Positions 48,719 through 58,676 of a DNA stretch of 64,000 nt are shown one piece after another. The stretch comes from Thiorhodovibrio frisius (GTDB lineage: Bacteria; Pseudomonadota; Gammaproteobacteria; Chromatiales; Chromatiaceae). The number at the start of each line of letters is the position of its first letter. Position 1 is the first letter of the stretch. The position numbers and the translations under genes are program-made. The DNA lies in the NCBI RefSeq assembly GCF_033954835.1, contig NZ_CP121471.1:868001-932000 (forward strand). The letters are read 5' to 3'. Below the pieces are notes generated by a model. It searched no databases. It was not told the origin of the DNA and saw nothing but the letters and a program-made list of their open reading frames with translations.

Positions 48719-49228
48719 GTCGCAGTCGGCCCCGAAACCTCAGCCGGCACCGTGCCGGCCACTCAGGCTCGATCACCATGGTATCGATTAGCAGGTCTCT
48801 CCTGCCTGAATGCATTTCTTCGACATCGCCGATGGCCGTGCAGTAACTTTTGGCGCGGGAGTCAGCCAAGCATCGGACTGAGCAGGTCCCGTGCGGTACT
48901 GCTGCAACACGCCTGGCGGTAAACTCCTGCTCTCATCGCCATCTCGAGTCCACCCATTCCGTTGCTCCCACAGCAACCGCTCGCGCGCGATGCGCCGAGC
49001 GAGGTGGCAGCGGGACTGACACGGCTGCGCGCCTTTCTCGCCGCTGGTGGCGAGCTGCCGGCGCCATCACCGATCTCGGCGCACCGGGTTATCGCGCCGA
49101 GGTCGAACCCGATCCCGATCCGTCCTGCCCTGTTCGCTGTTGCCGAGGCCGAGGCTGAATTGCTTTCCAGCAAAGAAAACCCTGGCCGGGTCTGCGCGGT
49201 GCCGGGGTTTGTTTTGCTCGATTGACCT
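48719..49228. other. Intergenic region without a recognised gene
   Basis: About 510 bases. It holds a 7-bp-stem hairpin GCCGGCACCGTGCCGGC (48743-48759) without a T-run. Open frames at about 48960-49225 (e.g. LTRLRAFLAAGGELPAPSP) have no ribosome site or family resemblance, so I do not call a gene; they could be a decayed remnant. A terminator-like hairpin lies at the end. Confidence 0.5.
49179..49216. terminator. Probable bidirectional terminator
   Basis: AAACCCTGGC pairs with GCCGGGGTTT around a 14-base loop, followed by GTTTTG on the + strand and by TTTTCTTT on the minus strand. It sits beyond the 3' end of the minus-strand VWA gene and would terminate that transcript. Confidence 0.5.
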
Positions 49229-51730
49229 TTACTCCGCCGTGATCGGTTGGCGTGCGATGATCTCTCTCGAGATGCCGCGCATGATGTAACGTAGCTCGTA
49301 GTCACCCGGTTCGTCCGGCATTTTGAGAATCATCGGGCTGCCTTTGTCGCAGTATTCATAAGTTTCTTCATCGCCTGCGGGCTGCTCGACCCTGGCGACG
49401 GTGATGTAGTCACGGTTTACGTTGGGCCCGGTCCAGTTGACCTCAATGCTGCTGCCGGCGGGTGCGCTGGCGGGGGCGTCGAGGGTGGCCGTTTGTGCCG
49501 TGACGGTGAGCGGCTGGCGGGCGATGATCGCCTTTACATCGCTGCGCAGGATGAAACGCAGCTCATAGTCACCGGGCACTGCCGGCACGCGCAGGGCCAA
49601 AGGGCTGCCTTTTTCGCAGTACTCGTAGGTTTCCTCGGTCTCCGCCGGTGCATCTGGCTTTGCGATCGCGATGTAGTTGCGATCCGCATTGGGGCCGTTC
49701 CAGCCAACCGAGAGGGTACTGCCAGCGGGGGTGCTGGCTGGCGCGTCGAGCGTGGCTTTGGCCTCGGTGATCATGATCTCGCGGTGCGCGATCACCCTGT
49801 CCGGGCGACCAGCGCCGATGTAGCGCAGCTCGTAAGCCCCCGGCTGCGCCGGGGCCTGCAGCCGCGCCGGGCTGCCCTTTTCGGCATAGACAAAGTCGAC
49901 ATAGTCGTCATCAGCCGCGCCGGGCTTGGCGATGGCCAGATAGTCGCCCGCATAGTTCGGCCCGGTCCAACCGACCGGGAGCAGGCTGCCTGCGGTGGCC
50001 TCCTCTGGCGCATCAAGGGTCGCCGCCGCCGGCGTGACGGTGATCTGGCGGCGCACCAGGACCTCTCCGTTCTGCTCCAGCACGTAGCGGAGCTCGTATA
50101 TACCCGGCTTAAGCGGCATGACCAGAGCGGCCGGGTTGCCTTTTTCGGTGCGCACGATGTTCAGCCGGTTACTGTCGCCCGCACGATCCTTGGCCACGGC
50201 GATGAAATCGCTCGCGGCGTCCGGCCCGCTCCATCCGATCTGGATGGTTGAGCCCGCAACGGCCGTCTCGGGCGCGTCAAGCGTGGCTTTGATCTCTTCC
50301 ACGCTGAGCGGTTGGCGGGCAATGACGCGGGTGCCGTTGTCGTTCGCCGCGTAGCGCAGCTCGTATTGGCCAGGCTCCGCGGGCACCTTGAAGCGCGCCG
50401 GGTTGCCGTTGCCGGTATAAGCGCGGGTCTCAAATGCCGTATCGCGCGCGCCAGGCTTGGCGATGGCGATGAAGTCGCGGTCATAGTCCGGGCCCTGCCA
50501 GCCGACTGAAATCTCTTCGCCGATGTTGATCGTCGCCGGTGCGTCGAGCGAGGCGGTGACCTCCGTGAGCGTGATCGGCTGGCGCGCCAGCACCTTGGCG
50601 CCCTCGGTCATCAGGTAGCGGATCTCGAAGGCGCCGGTTTCCATCGGCAGGCGCAGTCGGGCGGGGTTGCCATCGGAGGTGCGGGCTCTTGCGTCCTTTG
50701 CGTCGTCCTTAGCCCCGACCGGGACCAGGGTGATATGGTCATTGGCCATGTTAGGTCCGGTCCAGTCAACGGCGATAGTCGCGCCGAAGGGCGCGGTCGC
50801 AGGGCCAGACACTGTCGCGTCTGGCAGCGCTGCCGGTGGTAGCGCTGGCAGCACCAGGGTGACGGTCATCGCGGTGTCGTCGACCACCGTAAAGGTCGCC
50901 TCGGCCGTTGCCTCGTCCGCTGTGCGCAGCACTTCGGCAAGCCCGGCACTGGGAAAGATATCGAGCAGCTGAGTCGGTTCGTCGCCGTTGACGATGATCG
51001 GCCCGGCGGCCTCGGTACCGATGTTCCACACCAGCCCCTCAGTGATTTCCGGCCCGCCAGCGCCGGCAATGGCGCGGAAGGACACGACGGCGCTGATGAT
51101 TAGGGGCTCGGGCTCGGCGACCACCAGGTCGAGCGCATCGGCGAGTTCTTCGGCATTGGCAGCGGTGCGAAACAGTCCGCCGGTTTCTTGCGCCAGACAT
51201 TGCAGCTGCTCAAGTGCGGCCGGGTCGGCGACGTCAAACCCGATCACGTGAGCGGTAAAGTCCACCCCCGCAGTCTCCAGCTCACGCCCCACCGCGCAAG
51301 GATCGAGGTCGCAGGTTTCGATCCCGTCCGAGACGAGGATCACCGTCGCCATGTCCTCGGTGTAGCGCAGCGCCTCGGCGGCCTGGATCACTGCGGCCGA
51401 GAGCGGTGTTTTCCCCTTCGGGCTGATCGCCTGCACCGCCTGCGCAATCGCATTCCGGTCGATGCTGGGCTCGATGATCAGCTCGATATCCGAGCAATCA
51501 CCCTTGCGCCGGTGGCCGTAGGTCATGAGCCCAAGTTCCTGTTCGGGGGGCAGCGTAGCGAGCAGATCCACTATCACCTTGCGGGCGATCTCGATCTTGT
51601 TCACGCCGTCGATTTGCCCCCACATCGAGCCGGACCCGTCGAGCACTAGGATTGTGCGCGGTGCATCCTGGGCACCCTGGGCGAGCAGGCCTGCGGACAT
51701 GAGAAGCAGAAAGGCGATAAGGCGCGGCAT
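49229..51730 (-). CDS. Secreted von Willebrand factor A protein with six Ig-like repeats
   Basis: An 833-residue protein with a signal peptide (LIAFLLLMSAGLLAQGAQ). The VWA domain (about 22-210) has a complete MIDAS start LVLDGSGSMWGQ, and TPLSAAVIQAA and LVSDGIETCDLDPC follow. After a linker, six ~88-residue repeats run to the end. Each follows the pattern ATLDAP...AGS...V.W.GPN...D.I.IAK...KG.P...P..PG.YELRY...R.I.RQP. Repeat 1 (PDATVSGPATAPFGATIAV) is the most divergent. It is likely a periplasmic or surface metal-dependent binding protein. No partner genes are seen. Confidence 0.88.
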   Translation of the reverse strand: MPRLIAFLLLMSAGLLAQGAQDAPRTILVLDGSGSMWGQIDGVNKIEIARKVIVDLLATLPPEQELGLMTYGHRRKGDCSDIELIIEPSIDRNAIAQAVQAISPKGKTPLSAAVIQAAEALRYTEDMATVILVSDGIETCDLDPCAVGRELETAGVDFTAHVIGFDVADPAALEQLQCLAQETGGLFRTAANAEELADALDLVVAEPEPLIISAVVSFRAIAGAGGPEITEGLVWNIGTEAAGPIIVNGDEPTQLLDIFPSAGLAEVLRTADEATAEATFTVVDDTAMTVTLVLPALPPAALPDATVSGPATAPFGATIAVDWTGPNMANDHITLVPVGAKDDAKDARARTSDGNPARLRLPMETGAFEIRYLMTEGAKVLARQPITLTEVTASLDAPATINIGEEISVGWQGPDYDRDFIAIAKPGARDTAFETRAYTGNGNPARFKVPAEPGQYELRYAANDNGTRVIARQPLSVEEIKATLDAPETAVAGSTIQIGWSGPDAASDFIAVAKDRAGDSNRLNIVRTEKGNPAALVMPLKPGIYELRYVLEQNGEVLVRRQITVTPAAATLDAPEEATAGSLLPVGWTGPNYAGDYLAIAKPGAADDDYVDFVYAEKGSPARLQAPAQPGAYELRYIGAGRPDRVIAHREIMITEAKATLDAPASTPAGSTLSVGWNGPNADRNYIAIAKPDAPAETEETYEYCEKGSPLALRVPAVPGDYELRFILRSDVKAIIARQPLTVTAQTATLDAPASAPAGSSIEVNWTGPNVNRDYITVARVEQPAGDEETYEYCDKGSPMILKMPDEPGDYELRYIMRGISREIIARQPITAE

Positions 51731-52150
51731 GTTGTGATTCCTGAGTCGGAAAAAGGGTGGCCCAAGGCTAGCGAGGCTGCACCTCAGACAGAAGAGTCGT
51801 GGGGGGAGTGGTCCCGCTGAGCGGCCAAAGCGGCTAAGCTTCAGGATAGAGCTGCAGCTCGACGGCGTGTTGCACAGAGGTCAACGGGGCAGAGGGCAAT
51901 GATAGCCTGAATAAATGGGGGTCGAATTCTTTTATTTTTTACAAAAGCAGAAGGACACCCCGAGCAATTGACCTCTAACGGTAATTCGTAATCAGCTAGA
52001 CTGCGGCAATGGAGCCGATCAACAATCCCCAGGATGTCGTTTTCCGCGAGAGCTTCGGCTGCCGCGAGATCATCCAGGACTTTCTGCGTCCTTATCAGAA
52101 ACCGGGGACGGACGTCCTTTGTCCGCGAAGCCACGCAGGAGACCAACGCA
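51731..52150. other. Intergenic region between divergent VWA and corrinoid genes
   Basis: About 420 bases. It contains an A/T-rich patch (TTCTTTTATTTTTTACAAAA, 51929-51948) followed by TTGACC at 51968 and TAGACT at about 51995, a possible promoter for the corrinoid operon, though the spacing is not ideal. I see no cobalamin riboswitch core. A frame from 52009 lacks a ribosome site and is not called. Confidence 0.4.
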
Positions 52151-52819
52151 ATGACCGACCCTGTCAGAGCCTTTGTGGATGCGCTGCTCGCGATTGATCG
52201 CCTGGCGCTCGAGAAAATGGTCTCTGGTGCGGACCCTGCCAATTCGCTCGCGCCCATTGATGAGTTGGTGGTGCCGGCGCTGGAGTCGATTGGCGAGCAG
52301 TGGGAGCGGGGTGATGTCTCGCTGTCGCAGGTTTATATGAGTGGGCGTTTGTGCGAGGAGTTGATCACCGGGGCGCCACGGTTTAAGTCTGTTGAGGCCG
52401 GAGACGTGAGCGAGTGGGGCGCGGATGGTGGGAGCGAGAAGCCGCCGCTGCGGATCGGTATTTCCACTCTGGATGATTATCATTTGCTCGGTAAGCGCAT
52501 GGTGTGTGCCGTGCTGCGCGCAAGCGGTTATCGGGTGCGCGATTATGGCACCGCCGATGCCGCGACCCTGGCCGAGCATGTGGTGCGTGATGACGTGCAG
52601 GTGCTGTTGCTGTCGGTGCTCATGCTGCCCTCGGCCCTGCGGGTGAAAAACCTGCGCGCGGCGCTCGATGCCGCCGGCCAGCGCACTCGCATTCTGGTCG
52701 GTGGCGCGCCCTTTCGGTTTGATCCCAACCTCTATCTGGAGGTGGGTGCCGATGCCTTTGGTGCCACCGCCGCCGATGCGCTGGCCTTGGTGCGCGCAGC
52801 GGAGGAGGCACCCAGATGA
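52151..52819 (+). CDS. Corrinoid (B12-binding) protein of MtaC/MtbC type
   Basis: A 222-residue cobalamin-binding methyl carrier. I chose the ATG at 52151 because it follows AGGAG with a 10-base spacer and gives the family length. An N-terminal helical cap (about 1-85, DELVVPALESIGEQWERGDV) precedes the Rossmann B12 domain. The cobalt-ligating motif DxHxxG is DYHLLG with His111. Downstream are the S/T motif in LLLSVLMLPSALR and GG in RILVGGAPFRFDPN. It overlaps the methyltransferase by ATGA, so the two are co-translated. Confidence 0.9.
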   Translation: MTDPVRAFVDALLAIDRLALEKMVSGADPANSLAPIDELVVPALESIGEQWERGDVSLSQVYMSGRLCEELITGAPRFKSVEAGDVSEWGADGGSEKPPLRIGISTLDDYHLLGKRMVCAVLRASGYRVRDYGTADAATLAEHVVRDDVQVLLLSVLMLPSALRVKNLRAALDAAGQRTRILVGGAPFRFDPNLYLEVGADAFGATAADALALVRAAEEAPR

Positions 52820-53940
52820 GCCAGATCACGAGCCAGATCACGAGTCAGGCCATGACAGGAACCGGGGCCGGAACTGGGGCCGGCACCATGAGCTCCCTGC
52901 AACGGGTGCTGACGACCATCGGCCAGTCCGAGCCGGACCGGGTGCCGCTGTTTTTGCTGCTGACCATGCATGGCGCGCGCGAACTGGGCCTGTCGATTCA
53001 CGACTATTTTGCCGATCCGCGCAACGTGGTAGAAGGTCAGTTGCGCATGCGGGCAAAGTACCGCAACGACTGCTATTACGCCTTTTTCTACGCGGCGATC
53101 GAGACCAAGGCCTGGGGCGCGGAGGTGATTTACGCCGAGGACGGTCCACCCAACTGTGGTGGTCCCTTGGTGCGAGATCTTGAGGACATTCGCCGCCTGC
53201 AGCTGCCGCGCGTGGCCGACTCACTCGACCTGAAGCGGGTGCTTGATGCCATCGCAGGGCTGCGCGCGCGCGATGGCGAGACTCCCATTATCGGCGTGGT
53301 GATGTCGCCCTTCTCGCTGCCAGTGATGCAGCTCGGCTTCGAGCGTTATCTGATGCTGATGCTGGAGCGCCCTGAGCTGTTTGCGCATCTGATGACGCTC
53401 AACGAGGCGTTTTGTGTCGAATGGGCCAATGCGCAGCTCAAGTCCGGAGCCACGGCCATTTGCTATTTCGATCCGGTGTCTTCCCAGACCATCTCGCGGC
53501 CGGAGGATTTCCGCCGTCTGGGCAAGCCGGTGGCGGTGCGCACCATCGCCAAGATTCAAGGGCCGGTGGCGACCCACTTCGCCTCCGGTCGCTGCCTGCG
53601 TATCATTGACGATCTGCCCGCGACCGGAGCGGCGTTGATCGGCGTCAGCGCTGATGAGGATTTGGGCAAACTCAAGCAGGCTGCGGCCGGGCGCCTGACG
53701 CTGTTCGGCAACCTGAACGGCATCGCCATGCGCCGCTGGGACGCGAGCGCCGCCGAGCAAGCGGTCAAGCAGGCCATCGCCGCCGCCGGGCCGGGTGGGG
53801 GCTTTATCCTGTCCGATAACCATGGCGAGATTCCCTTTCAGGTGCCGGAGGAGACCTTGCTCGCCATCGCCGATGCCGTCGAGCGCTGGGGACGTTATCC
53901 GCTCGACTGGGTCACATCGAAAACCTCGGACTCTGGTTAG
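52816..53940 (+). CDS. Uroporphyrinogen decarboxylase-family (MtaA/CmuA-like) methyltransferase
   Basis: A 374-residue TIM-barrel protein of the UroD superfamily that, given the adjacent corrinoid protein, probably transfers methyl groups to or from the corrinoid. An N-terminal low-complexity extension (SQITSQITSQ, GTGAGTGAGT) precedes the core at Met25. The start is preceded by GGAGG. Regions FGNLNGIAM and FILSDNHGEIPFQVPEETLL match the MtaA/MtbA C-terminal half. The usual His-x-Cys zinc motif reads HFA (in ATHFASGRCLRI) and the C-terminal Cys position is His (NHGEIP). The substrate is unknown. Confidence 0.85.
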   Translation: MSQITSQITSQAMTGTGAGTGAGTMSSLQRVLTTIGQSEPDRVPLFLLLTMHGARELGLSIHDYFADPRNVVEGQLRMRAKYRNDCYYAFFYAAIETKAWGAEVIYAEDGPPNCGGPLVRDLEDIRRLQLPRVADSLDLKRVLDAIAGLRARDGETPIIGVVMSPFSLPVMQLGFERYLMLMLERPELFAHLMTLNEAFCVEWANAQLKSGATAICYFDPVSSQTISRPEDFRRLGKPVAVRTIAKIQGPVATHFASGRCLRIIDDLPATGAALIGVSADEDLGKLKQAAAGRLTLFGNLNGIAMRRWDASAAEQAVKQAIAAAGPGGGFILSDNHGEIPFQVPEETLLAIADAVERWGRYPLDWVTSKTSDSG

Positions 53941-54000
53941 CGCGCTGAGTCAGACGCTTGAAGGAACAACGCCTTTACCACAGGCGGCAGGAGTGCTGAT

Positions 54001-56877
54001 GTGACCCCATCGCCCGCCATTCTTTGCATCCACGTCTGCGCCCACTATTTGGCGGACGTCAATGCTGCATTGGCCGAGTTGGATGTCGGGGATGCGCGCC
54101 TGATCCCCGAGCCGGCATCCTGCCTGGAGCCCTCCGGGCGCTGTCGGATCGCGCAGCGGGTATTCGAGGCCGATGGTGATGGCTGCACCGACAGGTTGGT
54201 GCTGGGCGCTTGCGACTGCGCCTCCAGCACCAGTGCCAGCGCGGGCCCAAAAGCAACGGGGTCAATGCCTGAATCGCAACCGGCAAACTCTGGCCTGACG
54301 CCCTTGCGTCACTGCACCGAGATGCTTGCCGGCGCCGATCTGCTCGCGCGCGAGATTAAGGACGGTGGCTGGTTGTTAAGCGGTGGCTGGTTGCTGCACT
54401 GGCGCGAGCACCTGAGCGCATGGGGCTTCGATCAGACCACGGCACGGGCGTTCTTTATGGAATCCGCACGGGTGCTAGTGTGGCTTGAAACAGTGCCCGA
54501 TGAGCGCATTGCCGGGCAGCTCGCGGAGATGGCCGACTATGTGGCGCTGCCCTGGCGGCGCTGCTTTGTTGGCCGCGACTATCTGCGCCTGTTTCTCGAC
54601 AAACAGCTTGGTGACTGGCGCCATGGCCAGACCCAGGCGCGGTTGCGCGAGGAACTCGCCGGGGCCAACCGCAAGGTGGCAGACCACGCCATGGCGCTGG
54701 ACCTGCTGATGCGCCTGACCGACATTTCCGATGAGCCGACCACTATCAGTCGCATCCATGAGCTGTTCCAGATGCTCTTTGGCTGTCGTTCGCTCAGTTT
54801 CATCGAGGTGCATGACGGGCGTATCGCGCAAGTGCATGCCCAGCCGTCGTCCGCAGCCGACACCGACGAGTTCCAGGCGCTGCTCGAACGGCTCGATGCC
54901 CCCGGCCTGGAACTGCCCGAGCAGGACGGCTTCGCGCTGCGCATCGACCACGCTCGGCAGATACTGGCCATGGTCGTGGTGCGGGGCATTACCTTTCCGC
55001 AGTATCGGGCGCGCTATTTCAGCCTCGGCCTGGCCATCGCCAGCCTGTGCGGACTGGCCATCGCCAACGCCCGCACCTATGCCGAACTGCAACGCACCAT
55101 CGCGCAGGTGACGCAACTCGCCGAGCAGGCCGAGAGCGCCAATCGGGCGAAAAGCGAGTTTCTCGCTAATGTTACCCACGAGATCCGCACGCCGCTCAAT
55201 GGCGTCATCGGCATGACTGACCTGCTGCTGGAGTCCGCCTTGGAGCGGGAACAGTGCCAACGGGTTGAGACCATTCGCGATTGCGGTACCGCGCTGCTGG
55301 CGCTGGTGAACGATTTTCTCGACTTCGCCAAGGTCGAGGCCGGCGCCCTGCGCCTGGAAACACTGCCCTTCGCGCTCGATGAGCTGCTGCACAGCGCGCT
55401 AGCGATTCTCGAACCGCGCGCGCGTGCCCAGGGGCTCAAGCTGCATCAGGAAATCGACATCCGCGTGCCCTTGCATCTGCGCGGCGATCCGGGCCGGCTG
55501 CGCCAGGTGCTGATCAATCTGCTCGGCAACGCGATCAAATTCACTGAACAGGGCGAGGTGCGCGTGACCATCGGGCTGGCGGCGGAAGCGCCAGGCTCTG
55601 CGCAACCGGGGCAGCCAGAGCAGGCAGAGCAGACAGAGCGTCCGGAGGAGCCGGGCCAGCCGGTGCGACTGCGGGTGGCGGTGAGCGACACCGGAATCGG
55701 CATCCCCGAGGACAAGCTCGGCACGCTCTTTGCCAAGTTCAGCCAGGTCGACACCTCCACCACGCGCCGCTTTGGCGGCACCGGGCTGGGTCTTGCCATC
55801 GTCAAACAGCTCGCGGAGTTGATGGGCGGCGAGGTCGGCGTCAGCAGTTGCCTCGGCGAGGGCTCCACCTTTTGGTTCACCGCTAAGCTGGAAGTGGCGG
55901 CCGCGCCCTTGGAGCCTCGGGCGAAGTCGGTGGCGCTTGCCCCAATTGCGCTCGCGTCAGCCAGAGACCAGCAACCGGCGCGCGTGCTGCTCGCGGAGGA
56001 CAATCGGGTCAATCAGCAGATTGCCGAGGCCCAGCTCGCGCGGTTGGGGTTTGAGGTGCGCACGGTCGGTGACGGCTTCGAGGCGCTGGCGGCGTTGCGC
56101 GAGCAGTGTTTCGATTTGGTGCTGATGGACGTGCAGATGCCGCGCATGGATGGCTTCGCGGCGACCGCTCGCATCCGCACCGCGCGCGACGGCGTAAGAA
56201 CGCCGACAGTGCCCATCATCGCCATGACAGCACACGCCATGCACGGCTATCGCGAGCGCTGCCTGGCCGCAGGCATGAACGACTATTTGGTCAAGCCTCT
56301 GCAACCGGCGGATCTGGCTGAGGTGCTTGGTCGCTGGCTTGGCATCGGACTGGAACCGGTCGGCGGGCTGATCGGGCATGCCGACGGCAAGCGCGGCAGC
56401 GAGCTGGCGGCAGAAGCTCCAGATGGCGCGAGCACACCACTGGAACAATTTGAGCATGGACAGCAAAGGCGCCAGGCGGCAGGGACATCAGAGCACGCGA
56501 GCAGCTCGGGCGGACAGCCTGAGTATGGCGCCGAGCGGGTGCTCGACTGGGATGGGCTGCTGGGGCGGCTCGGCGACGAGATCGATGATGCGCGGATGGT
56601 GCTTGAGCTTTTCGTTGAGGATCAACCGCCCAAACTCGCGGCGCTGAGCGACGCGCTCGAGTGCGACGAGCCGCAGGAGACGGCGCGACTTGCCCATGCC
56701 ATGTATGGCGCAGCAGCCAATGTGGGGGCCGAACGCCTGGCCGCCGTCTTGGGCAAGATCGAGCAGCAAGGCATCGGGGGGATCACAGATGCGGCGCTAG
56801 CTGGCGCCGTGCAGGCCGAGTTCAACCGCCTGGCGGCAGCGGTTCGCGAGGTGCTGGCAGCCAAGGTGCCAGCCTAA
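54001..56877 (+). CDS. Hybrid sensor histidine kinase (sensor-HisKA-HATPase-REC-HPt) of the corrinoid operon
   Basis: A 958-residue soluble hybrid kinase; GTG start after AGGAG. Residues 1-200 form an input domain with Cys-rich segments ([26 protein letters not shown]) and [13 protein letters not shown] that weakly recall DUF1638, a family linked to corrinoid methyltransferases. A GAF-like region follows (about 235-365). Then HisKA (His393 in [12 protein letters not shown]), HATPase ([28 protein letters not shown]), REC (Asp710 in [13 protein letters not shown]) and HPt (His899 in [13 protein letters not shown]; the usual Lys is Tyr). There are no transmembrane helices. No output regulator follows. 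Confidence 0.88.
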   Translation: MTPSPAILCIHVCAHYLADVNAALAELDVGDARLIPEPASCLEPSGRCRIAQRVFEADGDGCTDRLVLGACDCASSTSASAGPKATGSMPESQPANSGLTPLRHCTEMLAGADLLAREIKDGGWLLSGGWLLHWREHLSAWGFDQTTARAFFMESARVLVWLETVPDERIAGQLAEMADYVALPWRRCFVGRDYLRLFLDKQLGDWRHGQTQARLREELAGANRKVADHAMALDLLMRLTDISDEPTTISRIHELFQMLFGCRSLSFIEVHDGRIAQVHAQPSSAADTDEFQALLERLDAPGLELPEQDGFALRIDHARQILAMVVVRGITFPQYRARYFSLGLAIASLCGLAIANARTYAELQRTIAQVTQLAEQAESANRAKSEFLANVTHEIRTPLNGVIGMTDLLLESALEREQCQRVETIRDCGTALLALVNDFLDFAKVEAGALRLETLPFALDELLHSALAILEPRARAQGLKLHQEIDIRVPLHLRGDPGRLRQVLINLLGNAIKFTEQGEVRVTIGLAAEAPGSAQPGQPEQAEQTERPEEPGQPVRLRVAVSDTGIGIPEDKLGTLFAKFSQVDTSTTRRFGGTGLGLAIVKQLAELMGGEVGVSSCLGEGSTFWFTAKLEVAAAPLEPRAKSVALAPIALASARDQQPARVLLAEDNRVNQQIAEAQLARLGFEVRTVGDGFEALAALREQCFDLVLMDVQMPRMDGFAATARIRTARDGVRTPTVPIIAMTAHAMHGYRERCLAAGMNDYLVKPLQPADLAEVLGRWLGIGLEPVGGLIGHADGKRGSELAAEAPDGASTPLEQFEHGQQRRQAAGTSEHASSSGGQPEYGAERVLDWDGLLGRLGDEIDDARMVLELFVEDQPPKLAALSDALECDEPQETARLAHAMYGAAANVGAERLAAVLGKIEQQGIGGITDAALAGAVQAEFNRLAAAVREVLAAKVPA

Positions 56878-56964
56878 CCTGCGGTTGAAGCGCCCGACGA
56901 GGCCAGTGTTTTTACATTGATATACACGACAAATTATTCCAGCATGCTCTCCGCGCCCATGTCT

Positions 56965-58041
56965 CTATTCCATCATGTCATTGATCACATTCGCGAACCA
57001 ACTATGCGCATAGCTCACCTCGCGTTTGCGAATCTCCGGGCTGGCATTGGCCGGTGAGACGCCGCCGGAGCCGGGTATTGGCTCGATGGTGTTAGTGTCG
57101 CTGTCGAGGTTGTAGACGGCAGCCACCGAGATGCCGAAGTCCTCGCCCACGACGCTATAGCAGGTGTTGACGAAGGTGGGATCGCCCGGCTCCTTGTCCT
57201 GGAAGCGGGCGATGATGGCAGCGGCGGCAACCTTGGCCTGGGAGTTTGCCGCATAAGCGGACTTGGGCATTTTTGATGCGCTGGAGGCGTCGCCGAGCAC
57301 ATAGATGTCCTTGTGGCGGCTCGACTCGAAGGTGCGCTTATCGACCGGGCACCAGTCGCCATCGACCAGATCGGCGGCGAAGGCGATGGCCCCGGCTTTC
57401 TGCGGCGGGATGATATTCACCACATCGCCCTGGAAGTCCTCGACCAGGCCGACCAGGGTGCGCGTGTCCGGGTCGAGTTCTTCCACCGCACCGCCTTGGG
57501 CCGCGCTGATCCATTGGATCATGCTGTTGTCGGTGCCGTAGCCGTAGAGCTTGGTCCAGCCCTCAATGTACAGGCCCTGCTTGGAGAAGGCGTCCTTGGC
57601 GTCGAGGATGGTGATTTTGGCCCGGGGTTTGTGGTGCTGGCAGTACATGGCGATCTGCGAGGCACGCTCGTAAGGGCCAGGTGGGCATTTGAAGGGGTTG
57701 GGCGGTGCCACGATGATGACATGCCCGCCCTCGGGCATGGACTCGATCTGGTTGCGCAGCAGTTGCGTCTGCGGGCCGGCGAACCAGGCATGAGGGATGC
57801 TCTCGTTAGCGATCTGTTCGTCGTAGCCCTCGATCGCGCCCCATTTGAAACCGACGCCGGGTGAGACCACGCAGGCGTCGAAATCGAAGCGGTTGCCGCT
57901 GTCGGTGGTGACCTGCCTGGTGTCCGGATTGATGCCGACGACCCGATCCTGGACCACCTCCACCCCATAGCGGCGCAGGCCGTCATAGCCAAAGGTCAGC
58001 GATTGGAGCGTGCGCTCGCCGCTGAGCACCTCGTTGCTCAT
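56965..58041 (-). pseudogene. fccB: Flavocytochrome c sulfide dehydrogenase flavoprotein (FccB), N-terminally truncated
   Basis: FccB oxidises sulfide with FAD and passes electrons to cytochrome FccA in the periplasm. The sequence from MSNEVLSGERTLQSLTFGYD to the C-terminus (YAHSWFANVINDMME) matches the family, including VSPGVGFKWGAIEGYD and YVLGDASSASKMPKSAYAAN. In frame upstream of this ATG stands LIEAKPAYTSCF, containing the expected FAD-linking Cys, but the Tat signal and the GxGxxG FAD-binding segment are absent, as the cytochrome gene is fused there. About 358 of ~430 residues remain. It is probably non-functional, unless a deletion is an assembly artefact. Confidence 0.85.
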
Positions 58042-58073
58042 GAAGCAGGAGGTATAGGCCGGTTTGGCCTCGA

Positions 58074-58676
58074 TCAGTCGGCGCGCTGGATGCTGCCTAG
58101 CTCGCCGATGTTGTGGTCGTCGTGACAGTCGTAGCAGGTGGCATTGGTACGGGATTGATCCAGCTCGCTGGGCTGAGCGTGGATCGAGTGCATAAAATTG
58201 TCGATCTGCTCGTTGACAACCCCAAGGCGCTCATACTTGCCGTCGGGGTCGTCCTGGTGCTCCTCCCAGGTCTCCCGGTGGCACTCGATGCAGCCGACGA
58301 TGACGGATGGTGCCTTGCGATGGGGGACGCGGTCGATGGTGACGTGGCAACTGGTGCATGGCTGCTCGCCATGCACACTAGCCTTGATCTGTTCGCTGTG
58401 GACAAAAATCTTGACCGGGGAGCCGTCGTCGCGAACGTCTGTCTTCTGCTCTTCGTCGCCGTGACAGGTCAGGCAGCGCTCGTTGGGGATGATCCGCTTG
58501 CCGGTCTCAGGATCGAAGTGATCGATCATGAGTTCCGTCGCCGGTTGCTGTGCCGACTCAGGTGCAATCTGGGGGGCGGGCTCCAGGGCAGCAGATTGGG
58601 GGGCAGGCTCCGTCGCTGTGCTATAGGCGACGGGGGAAATGATCAGGCCGAGCAGTACAAGCCATAGGCAGGCCAC
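58074..58676 (-). CDS. Multihaem (four CxxCH) cytochrome c, probably truncated at the 3' end
   Basis: A 200-residue periplasmic cytochrome with four haem motifs (CLTCH, CTSCH, CIECH, CYDCH). A signal-like hydrophobic segment (MACLWLVLLGLIISPVAYS) begins at a GTG at 58676. A better-placed ATG at 58702, after AAGGAG, is out of frame by one base relative to it. In-frame codons before the GTG would read AKTIATKR, a good basic n-region, so a 1-base loss is suspected. The protein ends NIGELGSIQRAD, where related cytochromes continue with further haem motifs, and its stop lies in the fccB junction. Confidence 0.72.
   Translation of the reverse strand: MACLWLVLLGLIISPVAYSTATEPAPQSAALEPAPQIAPESAQQPATELMIDHFDPETGKRIIPNERCLTCHGDEEQKTDVRDDGSPVKIFVHSEQIKASVHGEQPCTSCHVTIDRVPHRKAPSVIVGCIECHRETWEEHQDDPDGKYERLGVVNEQIDNFMHSIHAQPSELDQSRTNATCYDCHDDHNIGELGSIQRAD

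Noticed and set aside
48960-49225. Small gene after AAA/nuclease copy 2
   Set aside because: No ribosome site, no recognisable motif, and the frame runs into a terminator-like hairpin.
51731-52150. Cobalamin riboswitch upstream of the corrinoid gene
   Set aside because: I could not find the conserved B12-box core or a matching fold; the genes use rather than make cobalamin.
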